From Martelella mediterranea (GTDB taxonomy: Bacteria; Pseudomonadota; Alphaproteobacteria; Rhizobiales; Rhizobiaceae): a stretch of 64,000 nucleotides of DNA. Both the position numbers and the translations under genes were made by a program. Positions within the stretch are counted from its first letter, which is position 1, and every line of letters begins with the position of its first letter. Positions 17,313-27,676 of the stretch are shown piece by piece. Under the pieces are notes generated by a model. The model searched no databases. It saw nothing but the letters and a program-made list of their open reading frames with translations, and was not told where the DNA came from. The stretch is from assembly GCA_003001975.1 (NCBI GenBank), contig PVUG01000011.1, positions 96,674-160,673 of the forward strand. The letters run 5' to 3'.

Positions 17313-19929
17313 TCACGATCCTTTGCGGCACAACGATGATCTTGCGCGGGGCCTTGCCATCCAGCGCCCGAACGACCGCTTCAAGCTCCAGCACCGCCGA
17401 TTTGATACTGTCCTGATCGGCATCGCGCGCCACCGTCAGCTCGGCGCGCTTCTTGCCGTTGATCTGGACCGGCAGCGTGATTTCATTGTCGGCGGTCAGG
17501 GCTTCATCATAGTCCGGCCAGGCCGCCATGGCGATCATACCCTCAGCGCCGAGCGCCTGCCAGCATTCTTCGGCCAGATGCGGCATCATCGGTGCAAAAC
17601 AATGGGTCAGGAACAGGCTTGCCTGTTTCACAGCGCCGCGCAGTTCGTCATCCGCCGTCTCGATTTCCGAAAGCGGCTGCGCCAGCACGTTCACCAGTTC
17701 GTAGATCCGCGCAATCGCCTTGTTGAACCCGAGGCCGTCGAGATCGGCTGCCACGGCCTTCAGCGTCTTGTGGGCAGCACGGGAAATTTCCAGCGCCTTT
17801 CCGTCCTTGCCTGCTGCAGGTTCGACACCGGCGAGCGTCGGGGCGGCTTCGGAAATCAGCCGCCAGATGCGCTGCACGAAGCGGAACGTGCCCTGAACGC
17901 CGGCTTCGGTCCAGACCACGTCGCGGTCCGGCGGCGAATCCGACAGCACGAAGAAACGGGCCGTGTCGGCGCCATAGGTCGCCAGGATGTCATCCGGATC
18001 GATAACATTCTTCTTCGACTTCGACATTTTCTCGATGGCGCCGATGGCAACCTCTTCACCGGTTTCGGTGAGGATGGCCTTGCGAATGCCGTCCGTCTCG
18101 TCCACCGTGACGTCCGTCGGCGGAACCCAGCGGCCTTTCGGCCCGTTGCCGCCGATACGATAGGTCTCGTGCACCACCATGCCCTGGGTGAACAGGCCCT
18201 TGAACGGCTCATCGTGGTTCACGTGGCCGGTCGCCTTCATCGCCCGGGTAAAGAAGCGCGAATAGAGCAGGTGCAGAATGGCGTGCTCGATACCGCCGAT
18301 ATACTGGTCGACCGGCAGCCAGCGGTCGGCCACGGCCGGGTCCGTCGGTGCATCCTCATGTGGCGCGGTAAAGCGGGTGTAATACCAGCTCGAATCCACG
18401 AATGTGTCCATCGTGTCGGTTTCGCGCCGTGCATCCTTGCCGCATTGCGGGCAGGCGACGTGACGCCAGGTTGCGTGACGGTCGAGCGGATTGCCGGGCT
18501 TTTCGAAATCGATGTCGTCGGGCAGCTGAACCGGAAGATCAGCCTTTGGAACCGGCACAACGCCGCAATCATCGCAGTGGATCACCGGGATCGGGCAGCC
18601 CCAGTAGCGCTGGCGGGAAATGCCCCAGTCGCGCAGGCGGAAATTGACCTTGCGTTCGCCGCGCGGCGCACCGCGCACGACTTCGCCTTCAAGCTTTTGC
18701 GCAACGGTTTCAAAGGCATCCGTGGTGCTCATCCCGTCGAGGAAGCGCGAATTGATCATCACGCCATCATCGGTATAGGCCTCGTCGCCGATGGTAAAGC
18801 TTGCCGCATCGCCATCCTTCGGCATCACCACGGCCGTTACCGGCAGGCCGAACTTGCGGGCGAAGTCCAGGTCGCGCTGGTCGCCGGAGGGGCAACCGAA
18901 GATCGCGCCCGTGCCGTAATCCATCAGCACGAAATTGGCGACATAAACCGGCAGTTCCCAGCTGTCGTCAAAGGGATGACGCACGCGGATACCGGTGTCG
19001 ACGCCCTTCTTTTCAGCCGTCTCGAGGGCTGCCAGCGATGTTCCGGCGCGCCGCGTCTCCTCGCAGAAGGCGGCAACCTTGTCGTCGTGCTTCGCGGCTT
19101 CCTTGGCCAGTGGGTGGTCGGCGGAAATCGCCATGAAGGATGCACCGAACAGCGTATCGGGGCGGGTGGTATAGACGGTGATCTCTTCGTGTTCGCCGGC
19201 CTTGCCCGCACCGTCGGCAATGTCCCAGCGCACCATCATGCCTTCGGAGCGACCGATCCAGTTCTTCTGCATCAGCCGGACCTTTTCCGGCCAGTGGTCG
19301 AGCGTGTCGAGCGCGTCCAGCAGCTCCTGGGCGTAATCGGTGATCCTGAAGAACCATTGTGTCAGCTCGCGGCTTTCAACCAGCGCGCCGGAGCGCCAGC
19401 CGCGGCCTTCGATCACCTGCTCATTGGCAAGCACGGTCATGTCGACCGGGTCCCAGTTCACCTTCGACTGCTTGCGGTAGACCAGGCCCTTTTCCAGCAT
19501 GTCGAGGAACAGATGCTGCTGGCGCTGATAATATTCGACATCGCAGGTGGCGAATTCGCGGGTCCAGTCCAGCGACAGGCCCATGGATTTGAGCTGATTG
19601 CGCATGGTCGCGATGTTGTCATAGGTCCAGTCCTTGGGGTGGACCTTGTTCTGCATCGCAGCGTTTTCCGCCGGCATGCCGAAGGCGTCCCAGCCCATCG
19701 GGTGCAGAACATTGAAACCGCGTGCCCGTTTATAGCGCGCCACGACATCGCCCATGGCGTAGTTGCGGACATGGCCAATGTGAATGCGTCCCGACGGATA
19801 GGGAAACATTTCAAGCACATAATAGGTATCGCGCGGGTCGGCATTATCGGTGACGAAGACATTGTCCTCGTTCCACTTCTTCTGCCATTCGGGTTCGACT
19901 TTGCGCGGGTTATATCGTTCAGAGGCCAT
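17299..19929 (-). CDS. leuS: Leucyl-tRNA synthetase
   Basis: An 876-residue class Ia synthetase. It shows the HIGH motif [19 protein letters not shown] near the N-terminus, an inserted CP1 editing domain ([20 protein letters not shown]), the KMSKS loop [14 protein letters not shown], and a C-terminal anticodon-binding domain. Full length. A very long open frame on the opposite strand is a codon-bias shadow. First gene of leuS-lptE-holA; divergent from yggS across 178 bases. Confidence 0.98.
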   Translation of the reverse strand: MASERYNPRKVEPEWQKKWNEDNVFVTDNADPRDTYYVLEMFPYPSGRIHIGHVRNYAMGDVVARYKRARGFNVLHPMGWDAFGMPAENAAMQNKVHPKDWTYDNIATMRNQLKSMGLSLDWTREFATCDVEYYQRQQHLFLDMLEKGLVYRKQSKVNWDPVDMTVLANEQVIEGRGWRSGALVESRELTQWFFRITDYAQELLDALDTLDHWPEKVRLMQKNWIGRSEGMMVRWDIADGAGKAGEHEEITVYTTRPDTLFGASFMAISADHPLAKEAAKHDDKVAAFCEETRRAGTSLAALETAEKKGVDTGIRVRHPFDDSWELPVYVANFVLMDYGTGAIFGCPSGDQRDLDFARKFGLPVTAVVMPKDGDAASFTIGDEAYTDDGVMINSRFLDGMSTTDAFETVAQKLEGEVVRGAPRGERKVNFRLRDWGISRQRYWGCPIPVIHCDDCGVVPVPKADLPVQLPDDIDFEKPGNPLDRHATWRHVACPQCGKDARRETDTMDTFVDSSWYYTRFTAPHEDAPTDPAVADRWLPVDQYIGGIEHAILHLLYSRFFTRAMKATGHVNHDEPFKGLFTQGMVVHETYRIGGNGPKGRWVPPTDVTVDETDGIRKAILTETGEEVAIGAIEKMSKSKKNVIDPDDILATYGADTARFFVLSDSPPDRDVVWTEAGVQGTFRFVQRIWRLISEAAPTLAGVEPAAGKDGKALEISRAAHKTLKAVAADLDGLGFNKAIARIYELVNVLAQPLSEIETADDELRGAVKQASLFLTHCFAPMMPHLAEECWQALGAEGMIAMAAWPDYDEALTADNEITLPVQINGKKRAELTVARDADQDSIKSAVLELEAVVRALDGKAPRKIIVVPQRIVNVVV

Positions 19930-20049
19930 AGTGCAGCTACTCGGTCATTTTCTTTTGGATTTTGGCGGTGAGCTTCATCATGAAAGCGCCTCAGCGTCAA
20001 GTTAAACGGGGCGATTTGGCGGTGCGGGAAACCGATGCGGACCCGTTGC

Positions 20050-20080
20050 GGCGCACCGCACCTTTGCCATAAGGTGCGCC
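20050..20080 (+). promoter_or_regulatory. Hairpin in the yggS leader
   Basis: GGCGCACC (20050-20057) pairs perfectly with GGTGCGCC (20073-20080) across 15 bases, directly before the yggS ribosome site and start at 20108. It might modulate yggS expression; I recognise no riboswitch. Confidence 0.25.
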
Positions 20081-20107
20081 GACATGAATTGAAGGGAGTT
20101 CAGGCCG

Positions 20108-20779
20108 ATGGGTGTTCGCGAAAACCTCGAAGATGTGCGCACGAAAATCGCTGCAGCCGAACATGAGGCCGAGCGGGCAAAAGACGCGGTGACGCTGGTG
20201 GCCGTTTCCAAGACCCACGAGGCCGATATGATCCGCGAGGCAATTGCGGCAGGCCAGCGGGTGTTCGGCGAAAACCGGGTGCAGGAAGCGCAGCGGAAAT
20301 TTCCGGAACTGAAGCAGGAAACACCGGATCTTGAACTGCGCCTTATCGGGCCGCTGCAATCCAACAAGGCCGAAGATGCGGTGAAGCTGTTCGATGTGAT
20401 CGAAAGCGTCGACCGCGAGAAGATTGCCCGCGCGCTTGCCAGGGAAATGGCAAAGCAGGGCAGGGCGCCCCGGCTTTATATTCAGGTTAATACCGGCAAT
20501 GAGCCGCAAAAGGCCGGAATCGACCCGCGTGAGACGGGGGCATTTCTGACACTGTGCCGTGATGAGCTGGGTCTTGAGATCGAAGGTCTGATGTGCATCC
20601 CGCCGGCTGGCGAAAATCCCGGTCCGCATTTCGCGCTGCTTGCCGATCTTGCAAGCGAAAACAGCGTGGCGAAACTGTCCATGGGCATGTCCGGCGACTA
20701 TGAAATCGCGGTTGCCTTCGGCGCGACCAGCGTGCGCGTCGGCTCCGCGATCTTCGGGGCGCGCGACTACGCGGCGTAA
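20108..20779 (+). CDS. Pyridoxal phosphate homeostasis protein (YggS/PLPBP)
   Basis: A 223-residue PLP-binding protein of the YggS/PROSC family, which buffers pyridoxal phosphate and affects amino-acid balance. The PLP-Lys lies in LVAVSKTHEADMIREAIAAG. FGENRVQEAQRKF, LIGPLQSNKAEDAVK and the C-terminal LSMGMSGDYEIAVAFGATSVRVGSAIFGAR are family signatures. The ATG has GGGAG about 10 bases upstream. It stands alone, divergent from leuS and convergent with the OYE gene. Confidence 0.95.
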   Translation: MGVRENLEDVRTKIAAAEHEAERAKDAVTLVAVSKTHEADMIREAIAAGQRVFGENRVQEAQRKFPELKQETPDLELRLIGPLQSNKAEDAVKLFDVIESVDREKIARALAREMAKQGRAPRLYIQVNTGNEPQKAGIDPRETGAFLTLCRDELGLEIEGLMCIPPAGENPGPHFALLADLASENSVAKLSMGMSGDYEIAVAFGATSVRVGSAIFGARDYAA

Positions 20780-20814
20780 ATCGGGTGAGGGGCGGCCGAA
20801 GCCGCCCGCCTTTG

Positions 20815-21942
20815 TCAGTAAAGCTCGGCCAGTGTTTCACGTGAAAACGCTTCGAGCCTGTCGGTCTCGTCGGCCTTTATCTTTTTCACCCATTCCGGGT
20901 CCCGCAAAAGGGCGCGACCGACCGCGATGAGGTCGAATTCGTTCTTTTCCATACGGTCGACCAGCCGGGTAATGCCTGCTGCGGAAACCGATGTCTGCTG
21001 GCCGCCGAAGGAACCGAGGAAGTCGGCGCCGTCAAGGCCGACGGAACCGACGGAGATCGTCGGAACGCCGGTAATCTTCTTGGCCCAGCCGGCGAAGTTG
21101 AGGCCGTCTTCACCATCGATTTCGGGAAATTCCGGCTCCCAGAAACGGCGCTGCGAGCAGTGGAGAATATCCGCACCCGCATCCACCAGCGGTTCCAGCC
21201 ATTCGGCCATTTCGTCGGGCGTGGTGGCGATCCTGGCGCCGTAATCCTGCTGTTTCCACTGGCTGAGGCGGATGATGACCGGCATGTCGTCGGAGACGGC
21301 CGCGCGCACGGCTTTCAGGGTCTCGACGGCAAAACGCACGCGCTCGGAAATGGAAGGGCCGCCCCAGCGGTCGGTGCGCAGATTGAGCTCCGGCCAGAAG
21401 AACTGGTCGATCAGGTAACCGTGCGCGCCATGCAGCTCGACCACGTCGAAGCCGAGGCGCTCGGCATCGGCTGCGGCTTTGGCATAGGCAGCGATCGTGT
21501 CGGCGATGTCTTCCTCGCTCATGGCCCGGCCGCGTTTTTCGCCCGGTTTGACAAAACCGGACGGGCTTTCGGTTTCATCCGGGTCCGGATAATCCGGGCT
21601 GGCAACCGTATTGGCGACATGCCAGACCTGCGGCCCCATCCTGCCGCCGGCAGCATGAACCGTATCGATGACATTCTTCCAGCCGGCAAGCGCCTTTTCG
21701 CCATGAAAGTCAGGGATGGCCGGGTCGTTTTTCGAGGTCGGCCGGTCGATGACGGTGCCTTCGGAGAGGATCAGGCCGACATCGTTTTGCGCGCGCCGCC
21801 TGTAATAGGCGGCCACATTGTCGCCGGGAATACCTTCCGGCGAAAAGCTGCGCGTCATCGGCGCCATGACGATGCGGTTTTTCAGCTCGAGTTTCTTGAA
21901 TTTGAACGGTCTGAACAGGGCGTCTGTTGTGCTTTGGGGCAT
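20815..21942 (-). CDS. NADH:flavin oxidoreductase, Old Yellow Enzyme family
   Basis: A 375-residue FMN-dependent ene-reductase. It has the N-terminal LFRPFKFKKLELKNRIVMAPMTR, active-site LHGAHGYLIDQFFWPELNLRTDRWGG, and the FMN-phosphate region ISVGSVG and VGRALLRDPEWV. Such enzymes reduce activated C=C bonds; the substrate is not readable. It is divergent from an HxlR regulator, a common pairing for electrophile- or quinone-responsive reductases. Its C-terminal codons (SRETLAEL) overlap a degenerate parS. Confidence 0.92.
   Translation of the reverse strand: MPQSTTDALFRPFKFKKLELKNRIVMAPMTRSFSPEGIPGDNVAAYYRRRAQNDVGLILSEGTVIDRPTSKNDPAIPDFHGEKALAGWKNVIDTVHAAGGRMGPQVWHVANTVASPDYPDPDETESPSGFVKPGEKRGRAMSEEDIADTIAAYAKAAADAERLGFDVVELHGAHGYLIDQFFWPELNLRTDRWGGPSISERVRFAVETLKAVRAAVSDDMPVIIRLSQWKQQDYGARIATTPDEMAEWLEPLVDAGADILHCSQRRFWEPEFPEIDGEDGLNFAGWAKKITGVPTISVGSVGLDGADFLGSFGGQQTSVSAAGITRLVDRMEKNEFDLIAVGRALLRDPEWVKKIKADETDRLEAFSRETLAELY
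20833..20848. promoter_or_regulatory. Degenerate parS-like site in the OYE gene
   Basis: TGTTTCACGTGAAAAC matches 14 of 16 bases of TGTTTCACGTGAAACA. It lies in the last codons of the Old Yellow Enzyme gene (reading S-R-E-T), about 7 kb beyond parAB. Confidence 0.55.
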
Positions 21943-21985
21943 GAATTTTCCTTCTGGTCGGATCTGTCCTGGGAAATGACGCCGC

Positions 21986-22042
21986 TATAGGTATAAAATA
22001 TAGACCTAGTGTCAATAAGGCACTATACTTTGCCTAGGTATA
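21986..22042. promoter_or_regulatory. Divergent OYE/HxlR control region with TAGGTATA repeats
   Basis: The octamer TAGGTATA occurs at 21988-21995 and again at 22035-22042. The first copy faces TAGACCTA to form an imperfect dyad. The region lies between the divergent OYE and HxlR genes and is AT-rich compared with its neighbours. It is a plausible HxlR operator overlapping both promoters. Confidence 0.45.
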
Positions 22043-22055
22043 GGAGAGGAAACCC

Positions 22056-22430
22056 ATGGATCAGCGCGTCGAACAATGTCCGCAATTCAATGCCGGCTGC
22101 ATGAGCCGGGAGATTCTCGATCAGATCTCCGGCAAGTGGTCGATCATGACCTTGACGGTGCTTTCCTACGGGCCGCATCGCTTCAATGCCATCAGGAAAC
22201 GTCTGGAAGGGGTCAGCCAGAAGGCGCTGACCGACACATTGCGCAGGCTTGAACGCAACGGTCTCGTCCGGCGCCATGTGCTGGCGACCTCACCGGTCGG
22301 TGTCGAATACGAACTGACCGCGCTCGGCGCGTCGGTGAAAGCGCTCTATTGCGGTCTCTATGACTGGGTTGTGGAGAACGGCGCAGAGATCGCCGAGGCC
22401 CGCAAGGATTTTGACCGGAAGATGGGCTGA
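22056..22430 (+). CDS. HxlR-family winged-helix transcriptional regulator
   Basis: A 124-residue HxlR regulator. The family core is a Cys-rich N-terminus (CPQFNAGCMSREILDQISGKWS), the winged helix HRFNAIRKRLEGVSQKALTDTLRRLERNGLVRR, and VEYELTALG. Cys residues near the N-terminus are often the redox or electrophile sensor in this family. The ATG follows GGAGAGGA. Divergent from the Old Yellow Enzyme gene, which it most likely controls. Confidence 0.9.
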   Translation: MDQRVEQCPQFNAGCMSREILDQISGKWSIMTLTVLSYGPHRFNAIRKRLEGVSQKALTDTLRRLERNGLVRRHVLATSPVGVEYELTALGASVKALYCGLYDWVVENGAEIAEARKDFDRKMG

Positions 22431-22543
22431 AAACAACGCGATCAGGAAAAATGAAATATCGCCCTTTTCAGCTATCGGAAGGAGCGTCTTGGAAGGGGCA
22501 TCTGGGCCCCTCCCTTGCCATGGATGAAGCGTACCGCTGCTGA

Positions 22544-23260
22544 TCAGCGGTTATCGTCATCCTCGTCCTTGTCTTCATCGTCATTGTTGTTGAGCGATGC
22601 AAAGCGCGAGAACACCTCGTCGGCAGACATTTCCTTGTCTTCCTGCGACGAAGAGCTGACGCTATCGCCAAGGCTTTCCATCTCGCTGGCAGAGGCAAGC
22701 CGTGCATTGTCGAGTTCTTCCGCTGACGGCAGCGGACGGTCCTTGGCGGACTTTTCGACTTCAAGGTCCAGATCGATCTGGCTGCAGAGGCCGAGCGTGA
22801 CCGGATCCATCGGCGTTAGATTGGCCGAGTTCCAGTGGGTGCGGTCGCGAATCTGCTCGATGGTCGACTTGGTGGTGCCGACAAGGCGCGAAACCTGCGC
22901 GTCCTTCAGTTCCGGATGGTTGCGCACCAGCCACAGGATGGCGTTCGGGCGGTCCTGACGCTTGGAAACCGGCGTGTAACGCGGGCCCTTGCGCTTGGAT
23001 TCCGGCACGCGCACCTTCGGTTCGGAAAGCTTCAGCTTGTGGTTCGGGTTGCCTTCCGCACGTGCAATCTCTTCACGCGAAAGCTGTCCGGTCGAGATCG
23101 GGTCGAGGCCCTTGATGCCTTGTGCGGATTCGCCGTCCGCGATCGCCTTGACTTCCAGCGGGTGGAGTTTGCAGAGATCGGCAATCTGATCGAACGACAA
23201 GGCCGTGTTGTCCACGAGCCATACGGCTGTCGCCTTGGGCATAAGCAGCTTTTGTGCCAT
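22544..23260 (-). CDS. DUF1013 protein, TrcR-like cell-cycle regulator
   Basis: A 238-residue protein of the alphaproteobacterial DUF1013 family, annotated in Caulobacter relatives as the cell-cycle regulator TrcR. The conserved N-terminus has LMPKATAVWLVDNTALSFDQIADLC and HPLEVKAIADGE. RPNAILWLVRNHPELKDAQVSRLVGTTKSTI looks like a helix-turn-helix pair. The last about 25 residues are almost all acidic (DDEDKDEDDDNR). Function is taken from the family; no target is visible. Divergent from acsA. Confidence 0.85.
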   Translation of the reverse strand: MAQKLLMPKATAVWLVDNTALSFDQIADLCKLHPLEVKAIADGESAQGIKGLDPISTGQLSREEIARAEGNPNHKLKLSEPKVRVPESKRKGPRYTPVSKRQDRPNAILWLVRNHPELKDAQVSRLVGTTKSTIEQIRDRTHWNSANLTPMDPVTLGLCSQIDLDLEVEKSAKDRPLPSAEELDNARLASASEMESLGDSVSSSSQEDKEMSADEVFSRFASLNNNDDEDKDEDDDNR

Positions 23261-23390
23261 TGGATATAGTCCTTCTGTCGTCCGCGCCGGTGTCGCGGTC
23301 CGTGGGTGTTTGCCACAATTTCCGGGAATACATGGGCGTTCATATAATCCCTATGCGCTTCGAATGCAATCACGTCGAAACAATTGACGA

Positions 23391-23408
23391 ATGTCTTATT
23401 GAAGACAT
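23391..23408. promoter_or_regulatory. Small inverted repeat upstream of acsA
   Basis: ATGTCTT (23391-23397) and AAGACAT (23402-23408) form a perfect 7-bp dyad with a 4-base centre. It lies about 50 bases before the acsA start in the region shared with the DUF1013 gene. It could be an operator or a leader hairpin. Confidence 0.3.
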
Positions 23409-23460
23409 CGTCTGAGACTGTATGAATGGGGACAACGGAGGAAATCATGAGGAGGAAAGC

Positions 23461-25419
23461 ATGTCAGGCAAGACCTATCCGGTTTTGAAGCAGGCGAAGA
23501 CGCGTGCTCTGATCGACGCCAACAAATACGAGAAATGGTATCAGGAAAGCGTCGAGGAGCCTGAAATCTTCTGGGACCGGCACGGCCGCCGGATCGACTG
23601 GTTCAAGCCCTATACCAAGATCAAGAATACGTCGTTCAAGGGCCGGGTTTCGATCAAGTGGTTCGAGGATGGTCAGACCAATGTCTCCTACAACTGTATC
23701 GACCGCCACCTGAAAACCCACGGGGAACAGACCGCCATCATCTGGGAAGGCGACAACCCCTATATCGACAAGAAGATCACCTATAACCAGCTTTACGATC
23801 AGGTTTGCCGGATGGCGAACGTGATGAAGAAGTACGGCGTCAAGAAGGGCGACCGGGTGACGATCTATATGCCGATGGTGCCGGAAGCGGTTTATGCGAT
23901 GCTGGCCTGCGCGCGCATCGGCGCAATCCATTCGGTGGTGTTTGCAGGCTTTTCGCCGGAAGCGCTGGCCGGCCGTATCGTCGATTGTGAATCGACCTTC
24001 GTGATCACCTGCGACCAGGGCGTGCGTGGCGGCAAGCCGATCCAGCTGAAGGAAAATGTCGACCTCGCCATCGATATCGCGGCAAAACAGTATGTTCTCG
24101 TCAACCACGTTCTGTGCGTGCGCCGCACCGGTGGCCATGTCGGCTGGGCCCGCGGCCGCGACATGTGGTATCACGAGGAAATCAAGACCGTGAAGGGCGA
24201 TTGCCCGCCGGTGAAGATGAAGGCGGAAGACCCGTTGTTCATCCTCTACACATCCGGTTCCACCGGCAAGCCGAAGGGTGTTCTGCACACCACCGGCGGC
24301 TATCTCGTCTGGGCCTCGATGACCCATGAATATGTGTTCGACTACAAGGAGGGCGATATTTACTGGTGCGCGGCCGATGTCGGCTGGGTCACCGGTCATT
24401 CCTATATCGTCTACGGGCCGCTGGCCAATTGCGCCACGACGGTGATGTTCGAGGGCGTGCCCACCTTCCCGGATTCCGGCCGGTTCTGGGAAGTGATCGA
24501 CAAGCACAAGGTCAACATTCTCTACACCGCGCCGACGGCGATCCGCGCGCTGATGGGCGCCGGCGACGATCTGGTGAAGAAATCCTCGCGCGAAAGCCTG
24601 CGTCTCCTGGGCTCGGTCGGCGAGCCGATCAACCCGGAAGCCTGGGAATGGTATTACCGCGTTGTCGGAGAGGAACGCTGCCCGATTGTCGATACCTGGT
24701 GGCAGACGGAAACCGGCGGCATGATGATCACGCCGATGCCGGGGGTCACCGATCTCAAGCCCGGTTCGGCCACGCGGCCGTTCTTCGGTGTCCAGCCGCA
24801 ACTGGTCGACAATGAGGGCAATGTGCTGGAAGGGGCTGCCGACGGCAATCTGTGCATCACCGACAGCTGGCCCGGCCAGGCGCGCTCGGTCTATGGCGAC
24901 CATCACCGTTTCGTCCAGACCTATTTCTCCACCTATAAGGGGAAATATTTCACCGGCGATGGCTGCCGGCGCGACGAGGACGGATATTACTGGATCACCG
25001 GCCGCGTCGACGATGTGCTCAATGTTTCCGGCCACCGGCTCGGGACGGCGGAAATCGAAAGCGCGCTGGTTTCGCACCATTTCGTGTCCGAAGCCGCCGT
25101 GGTCGGTTATCCGCATCCGGTCAAGGGGCAGGGCATTTATTGCTATGTCACGCTGATGAGCGAGCACGATCCCGACGAGGCGCTGCGGCAGGAACTCGTC
25201 AAATGGGTGCGCGCCGAAATCGGCCCGATCGCCACGCCGGACAAGATCCAGTTTGCGCCGGGCCTGCCGAAGACACGTTCGGGCAAGATCATGCGCCGCA
25301 TCCTGCGCAAGATCGCCGAGGATGATTTTGGCGCACTCGGCGACACTTCGACGCTTGCTGATCCCGATGTCGTCGACGATCTGATCGAAAACCGTCAGAA
25401 CAAGTCGAAAGCTGCCTGA
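23461..25419 (+). CDS. acsA: Acetyl-CoA synthetase
   Basis: A 652-residue AMP-forming enzyme making acetyl-CoA from acetate, ATP and CoA. It shows the adenylation motif [33 protein letters not shown], the hinge region [17 protein letters not shown], and [16 protein letters not shown], whose Lys is the usual acetylation site. I chose the ATG at 23461 because GAGGAGGAAAG precedes it; an upstream ATG at 23422 would add a non-conserved leader. It ends before a strong intrinsic terminator. Confidence 0.97.
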   Translation: MSGKTYPVLKQAKTRALIDANKYEKWYQESVEEPEIFWDRHGRRIDWFKPYTKIKNTSFKGRVSIKWFEDGQTNVSYNCIDRHLKTHGEQTAIIWEGDNPYIDKKITYNQLYDQVCRMANVMKKYGVKKGDRVTIYMPMVPEAVYAMLACARIGAIHSVVFAGFSPEALAGRIVDCESTFVITCDQGVRGGKPIQLKENVDLAIDIAAKQYVLVNHVLCVRRTGGHVGWARGRDMWYHEEIKTVKGDCPPVKMKAEDPLFILYTSGSTGKPKGVLHTTGGYLVWASMTHEYVFDYKEGDIYWCAADVGWVTGHSYIVYGPLANCATTVMFEGVPTFPDSGRFWEVIDKHKVNILYTAPTAIRALMGAGDDLVKKSSRESLRLLGSVGEPINPEAWEWYYRVVGEERCPIVDTWWQTETGGMMITPMPGVTDLKPGSATRPFFGVQPQLVDNEGNVLEGAADGNLCITDSWPGQARSVYGDHHRFVQTYFSTYKGKYFTGDGCRRDEDGYYWITGRVDDVLNVSGHRLGTAEIESALVSHHFVSEAAVVGYPHPVKGQGIYCYVTLMSEHDPDEALRQELVKWVRAEIGPIATPDKIQFAPGLPKTRSGKIMRRILRKIAEDDFGALGDTSTLADPDVVDDLIENRQNKSKAA

Positions 25420-25454
25420 AAACGGCCGTTTTGGACAATTAGCCCTTACACCAA

Positions 25455-25495
25455 AGAGGCCCGGTGCCGAATAGCGCCGGGCCTCTGTTTATGTT
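25455..25495 (+). terminator. Strong rho-independent terminator after acsA
   Basis: A 13-bp stem (AGAGGCCCGGTGC with GCGCCGGGCCTCT, one G-T pair) closes a 6-base loop CGAATA at 25455-25486 and is followed by GTTTATGTTT. Confidence 0.85.
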
Positions 25496-25510
25496 TCAGA
25501 TCGGGACAGG

Positions 25511-26152
25511 GTGGTAAAAGTGGGGCATGTGCGGCGAATGGGAATAAAATCCTGGTGGATCAGCGTGTCGACCCTGCTGGCGGTTTTAACGGTCGTCGTC
25601 TCGCTCACTGTTGGCTTTCTGGTAAACGGTTCGCCTTTTGCCACGGTGCCGGTCACCGCGCTTCAGCGTTATGGCGGCATCACACTGAGCGCGATCGGCG
25701 CTTTCGAATTCTGGCGGATCGCTGCGGCGCAGCTGCTTCATGCAAAAATGCTGCATATGCTGTTCAATGCGATCTGTATTTTCTTTCTGGGAAACTTGCT
25801 CGAAAGCCGGATCGGCGGGTTCAGACTGTTTCTGGTCTGGCTTGTCGCGGGCTGTCTTGCCACACTGTTAAGCCCCGTCCTGTTGCCGCCGCCCTGGAAT
25901 GTCGGCACCGGCGCGTCACAGGCGGTATTCGCCATGGCGGGCTGCGCCGGCGTTTTTGTGCTGACTGAGGGCCGGCAACGTCTGCTGCTTGCCGGCGCGC
26001 TGATGCTGGCCGTTCTGCCCGGTCTCATGCTGGATATGATATCGGCCGGCTATCCGAAGATAGGGCATTTGTCAGGATTCCTGTTCGGCGCGATTTTCGG
26101 TTTTTCTTTCAAAGCGTTGGACGGGAGGCCGAACCGGCCCGAACGGTTCTGA
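25511..26152 (+). CDS. Rhomboid-family intramembrane serine protease
   Basis: A 213-residue membrane protein with about six hydrophobic segments. The rhomboid marks are HAKMLHMLFNAICIFFLGNLLE, the catalytic Ser in GTGASQAVFAMAG (GASx), and the catalytic His in KIGHLSGFLFG. Cleavage substrates are unknown. The frame opens at GTG 25511; ATG at 25538 is a credible alternative since both lie before the first membrane segment. It stands alone between the acsA terminator and the ProC-like gene. Confidence 0.82.
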   Translation: MVKVGHVRRMGIKSWWISVSTLLAVLTVVVSLTVGFLVNGSPFATVPVTALQRYGGITLSAIGAFEFWRIAAAQLLHAKMLHMLFNAICIFFLGNLLESRIGGFRLFLVWLVAGCLATLLSPVLLPPPWNVGTGASQAVFAMAGCAGVFVLTEGRQRLLLAGALMLAVLPGLMLDMISAGYPKIGHLSGFLFGAIFGFSFKALDGRPNRPERF

Positions 26153-26238
26153 GTGATGTTTTCTTTGCGTGTGGTTCTGGCCATTGCCGTTCACGGGCAC
26201 TATCCTCGATGTGAAAACAGAAGAGAATGGTGACAGGC

Positions 26239-27024
26239 ATGACAATCGGATTTATCGGAACGGGCGAGATCACGCGGGCGGTGGTGACCGGCATGAGCAC
26301 GGTCGAGGGCGAAAAGCCGACCATTCTTCTGTCGCCGCGTAACGAGCAGATTGCGGCGGAACTGGCCGACCGCTTCGAAAATGTCGAAATCGCCGGCAGC
26401 AATCAGGATGTGGTCGATGGCTCTGAAACCGTTTGTCTGGCGCTCAGGCCGCAGGATGGCGAGGCGATCACCGCGGACCTGAAATTCGGGACGGCGCATC
26501 ACGTCATCAGTTTCATGCCGACCTACAGCCAGGCGCGGCTTTCAAGGATCGTGGCGCCGGCGACGCGGATCACGCTCGTCACGCCGCTGCCGGCCGTTGC
26601 CTTCCATGGCGGTCCGACACCGGTCTTCCCGCCGGATGAGGACACGATTGAAATGTTCGAGCCGCTCGGCACGGTCGTTGCGGTCGAAACCGAGGCTGAA
26701 TATCAGGCACTGTGCGTCGCTACCGCTTCGCTTGCCGGCGCTTATGCCTATTACGAGACCATTGCCGATTGGTTGCAGGGCAAGGATGTGCCGGGCGACA
26801 AGGCACGGGCCTTTTCCGGTGCCGTGTTCTATGCGTTGGCGGCAACGGCCCGCAATGCACCGGAAATGTCATTTTCCGAGCTGACCCATGAATCGGCCAC
26901 CCGTGGCGGCACCAATGAGCAGGTGCTGACCCATCTGAAGGAAAACCAGGTCTATACGGAATTTTCAAAGGCGCTTGACGGGATCTGGGACCGGTTCGAA
27001 AATGCGAAACCGTCTTCCGACTGA
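26239..27024 (+). CDS. Pyrroline-5-carboxylate reductase-like oxidoreductase
   Basis: A 261-residue NAD(P)-binding protein of the ProC superfamily. The Rossmann motif TIGFIGTGEITRAVVTGM opens the protein, and ISFMPTYSQARLSRIV and ITLVTPLPAVAFHGGPTPVFPP follow the ProC layout. The C-terminus (SFSELTHESATRGGTNEQVLTHL) resembles the ProC dimerisation domain. Residues differ enough that true proline synthesis is unproven. I prefer ATG 26239 over 26227 by family N-terminus. A LysE-type exporter follows 12 bases later, suggesting an amino-acid-related pair. Confidence 0.8.
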   Translation: MTIGFIGTGEITRAVVTGMSTVEGEKPTILLSPRNEQIAAELADRFENVEIAGSNQDVVDGSETVCLALRPQDGEAITADLKFGTAHHVISFMPTYSQARLSRIVAPATRITLVTPLPAVAFHGGPTPVFPPDEDTIEMFEPLGTVVAVETEAEYQALCVATASLAGAYAYYETIADWLQGKDVPGDKARAFSGAVFYALAATARNAPEMSFSELTHESATRGGTNEQVLTHLKENQVYTEFSKALDGIWDRFENAKPSSD

Positions 27025-27036
27025 CAGGATGTGACA

Positions 27037-27675
27037 ATGGACACCGTTGCGTTTTTCGGACCGCTGGCGTTTGCCTGGATGGCGTATTTCATCGCCGTTG
27101 TCAGTCCCGGGCCGGCAACGCTTGCCATTGCCGGTACAGCGATGGGACATGGCCGGTGCCAGGCCATTGCGCTGGCAAACGGGGTCTTGACCGGTTCGTT
27201 TTTCTGGGCCGTGCTGGCGGGCACCGGCATGGCGGCCGTGGTGACAAAGCTGGCCTATGGGCTGATGGTGCTGAAGATCGTCGGCGGGTGCTACCTGCTT
27301 TACCTCGCCTTCAAGAGTTTTCGTGCGGCTACGCGGTCGGATGCGCATGCCATGGTGCCGAAGATTGCCGGGCGTTCAGGCTTCGGCGCGTTTTACCGGC
27401 GCGGCCTTTACATCCATCTCACCAATCCGAAGGCGATCTTCACCTGGGTCTCGCTTGTGTCCATTGGCCTGCCGCAGAATGCGGGCTATGGGACAATCAT
27501 CCTGTTCATCGTCGTTGCCGAGTTTATCGGCTTTCTCACCTTCAACACGCTGGCACTGCTGTTTTCGTCCGGCGTGGTCGTGCGTGGCTACCACAAGGCC
27601 CGCCGTGCCATCGAGGGGACGATGACGGTTCTCTTTACACTCGCAGGCTTCAAGCTCCTCACAACACGGATCTGA
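27037..27675 (+). CDS. LysE/RhtB-family amino acid exporter
   Basis: A 212-residue inner-membrane exporter with six predicted membrane segments. The family signature FIAVVSPGPATLAIAGTAMGHG is near the N-terminus, and IHLTNPKAIFTWVSL follows mid-protein. ATG 27037 has AGGA seven bases upstream; a GTG at 27031 is less likely. It follows the ProC-like gene closely. The substrate (an amino acid or homoserine-like compound) is not determinable. Confidence 0.88.
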   Translation: MDTVAFFGPLAFAWMAYFIAVVSPGPATLAIAGTAMGHGRCQAIALANGVLTGSFFWAVLAGTGMAAVVTKLAYGLMVLKIVGGCYLLYLAFKSFRAATRSDAHAMVPKIAGRSGFGAFYRRGLYIHLTNPKAIFTWVSLVSIGLPQNAGYGTIILFIVVAEFIGFLTFNTLALLFSSGVVVRGYHKARRAIEGTMTVLFTLAGFKLLTTRI

Positions 27676-27676
27676 T

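Noticed and set aside
17245..19971. A 908-codon open frame opposite leuS
   Set aside because: It mirrors leuS codon by codon on the other strand, has no recognisable domain, and leuS is certain; this is a high-GC shadow.
26239..27024. Calling this gene proC outright
   Set aside because: The fold matches but the sequence is divergent and the neighbour is an exporter, so a generic ProC-like name is safer.
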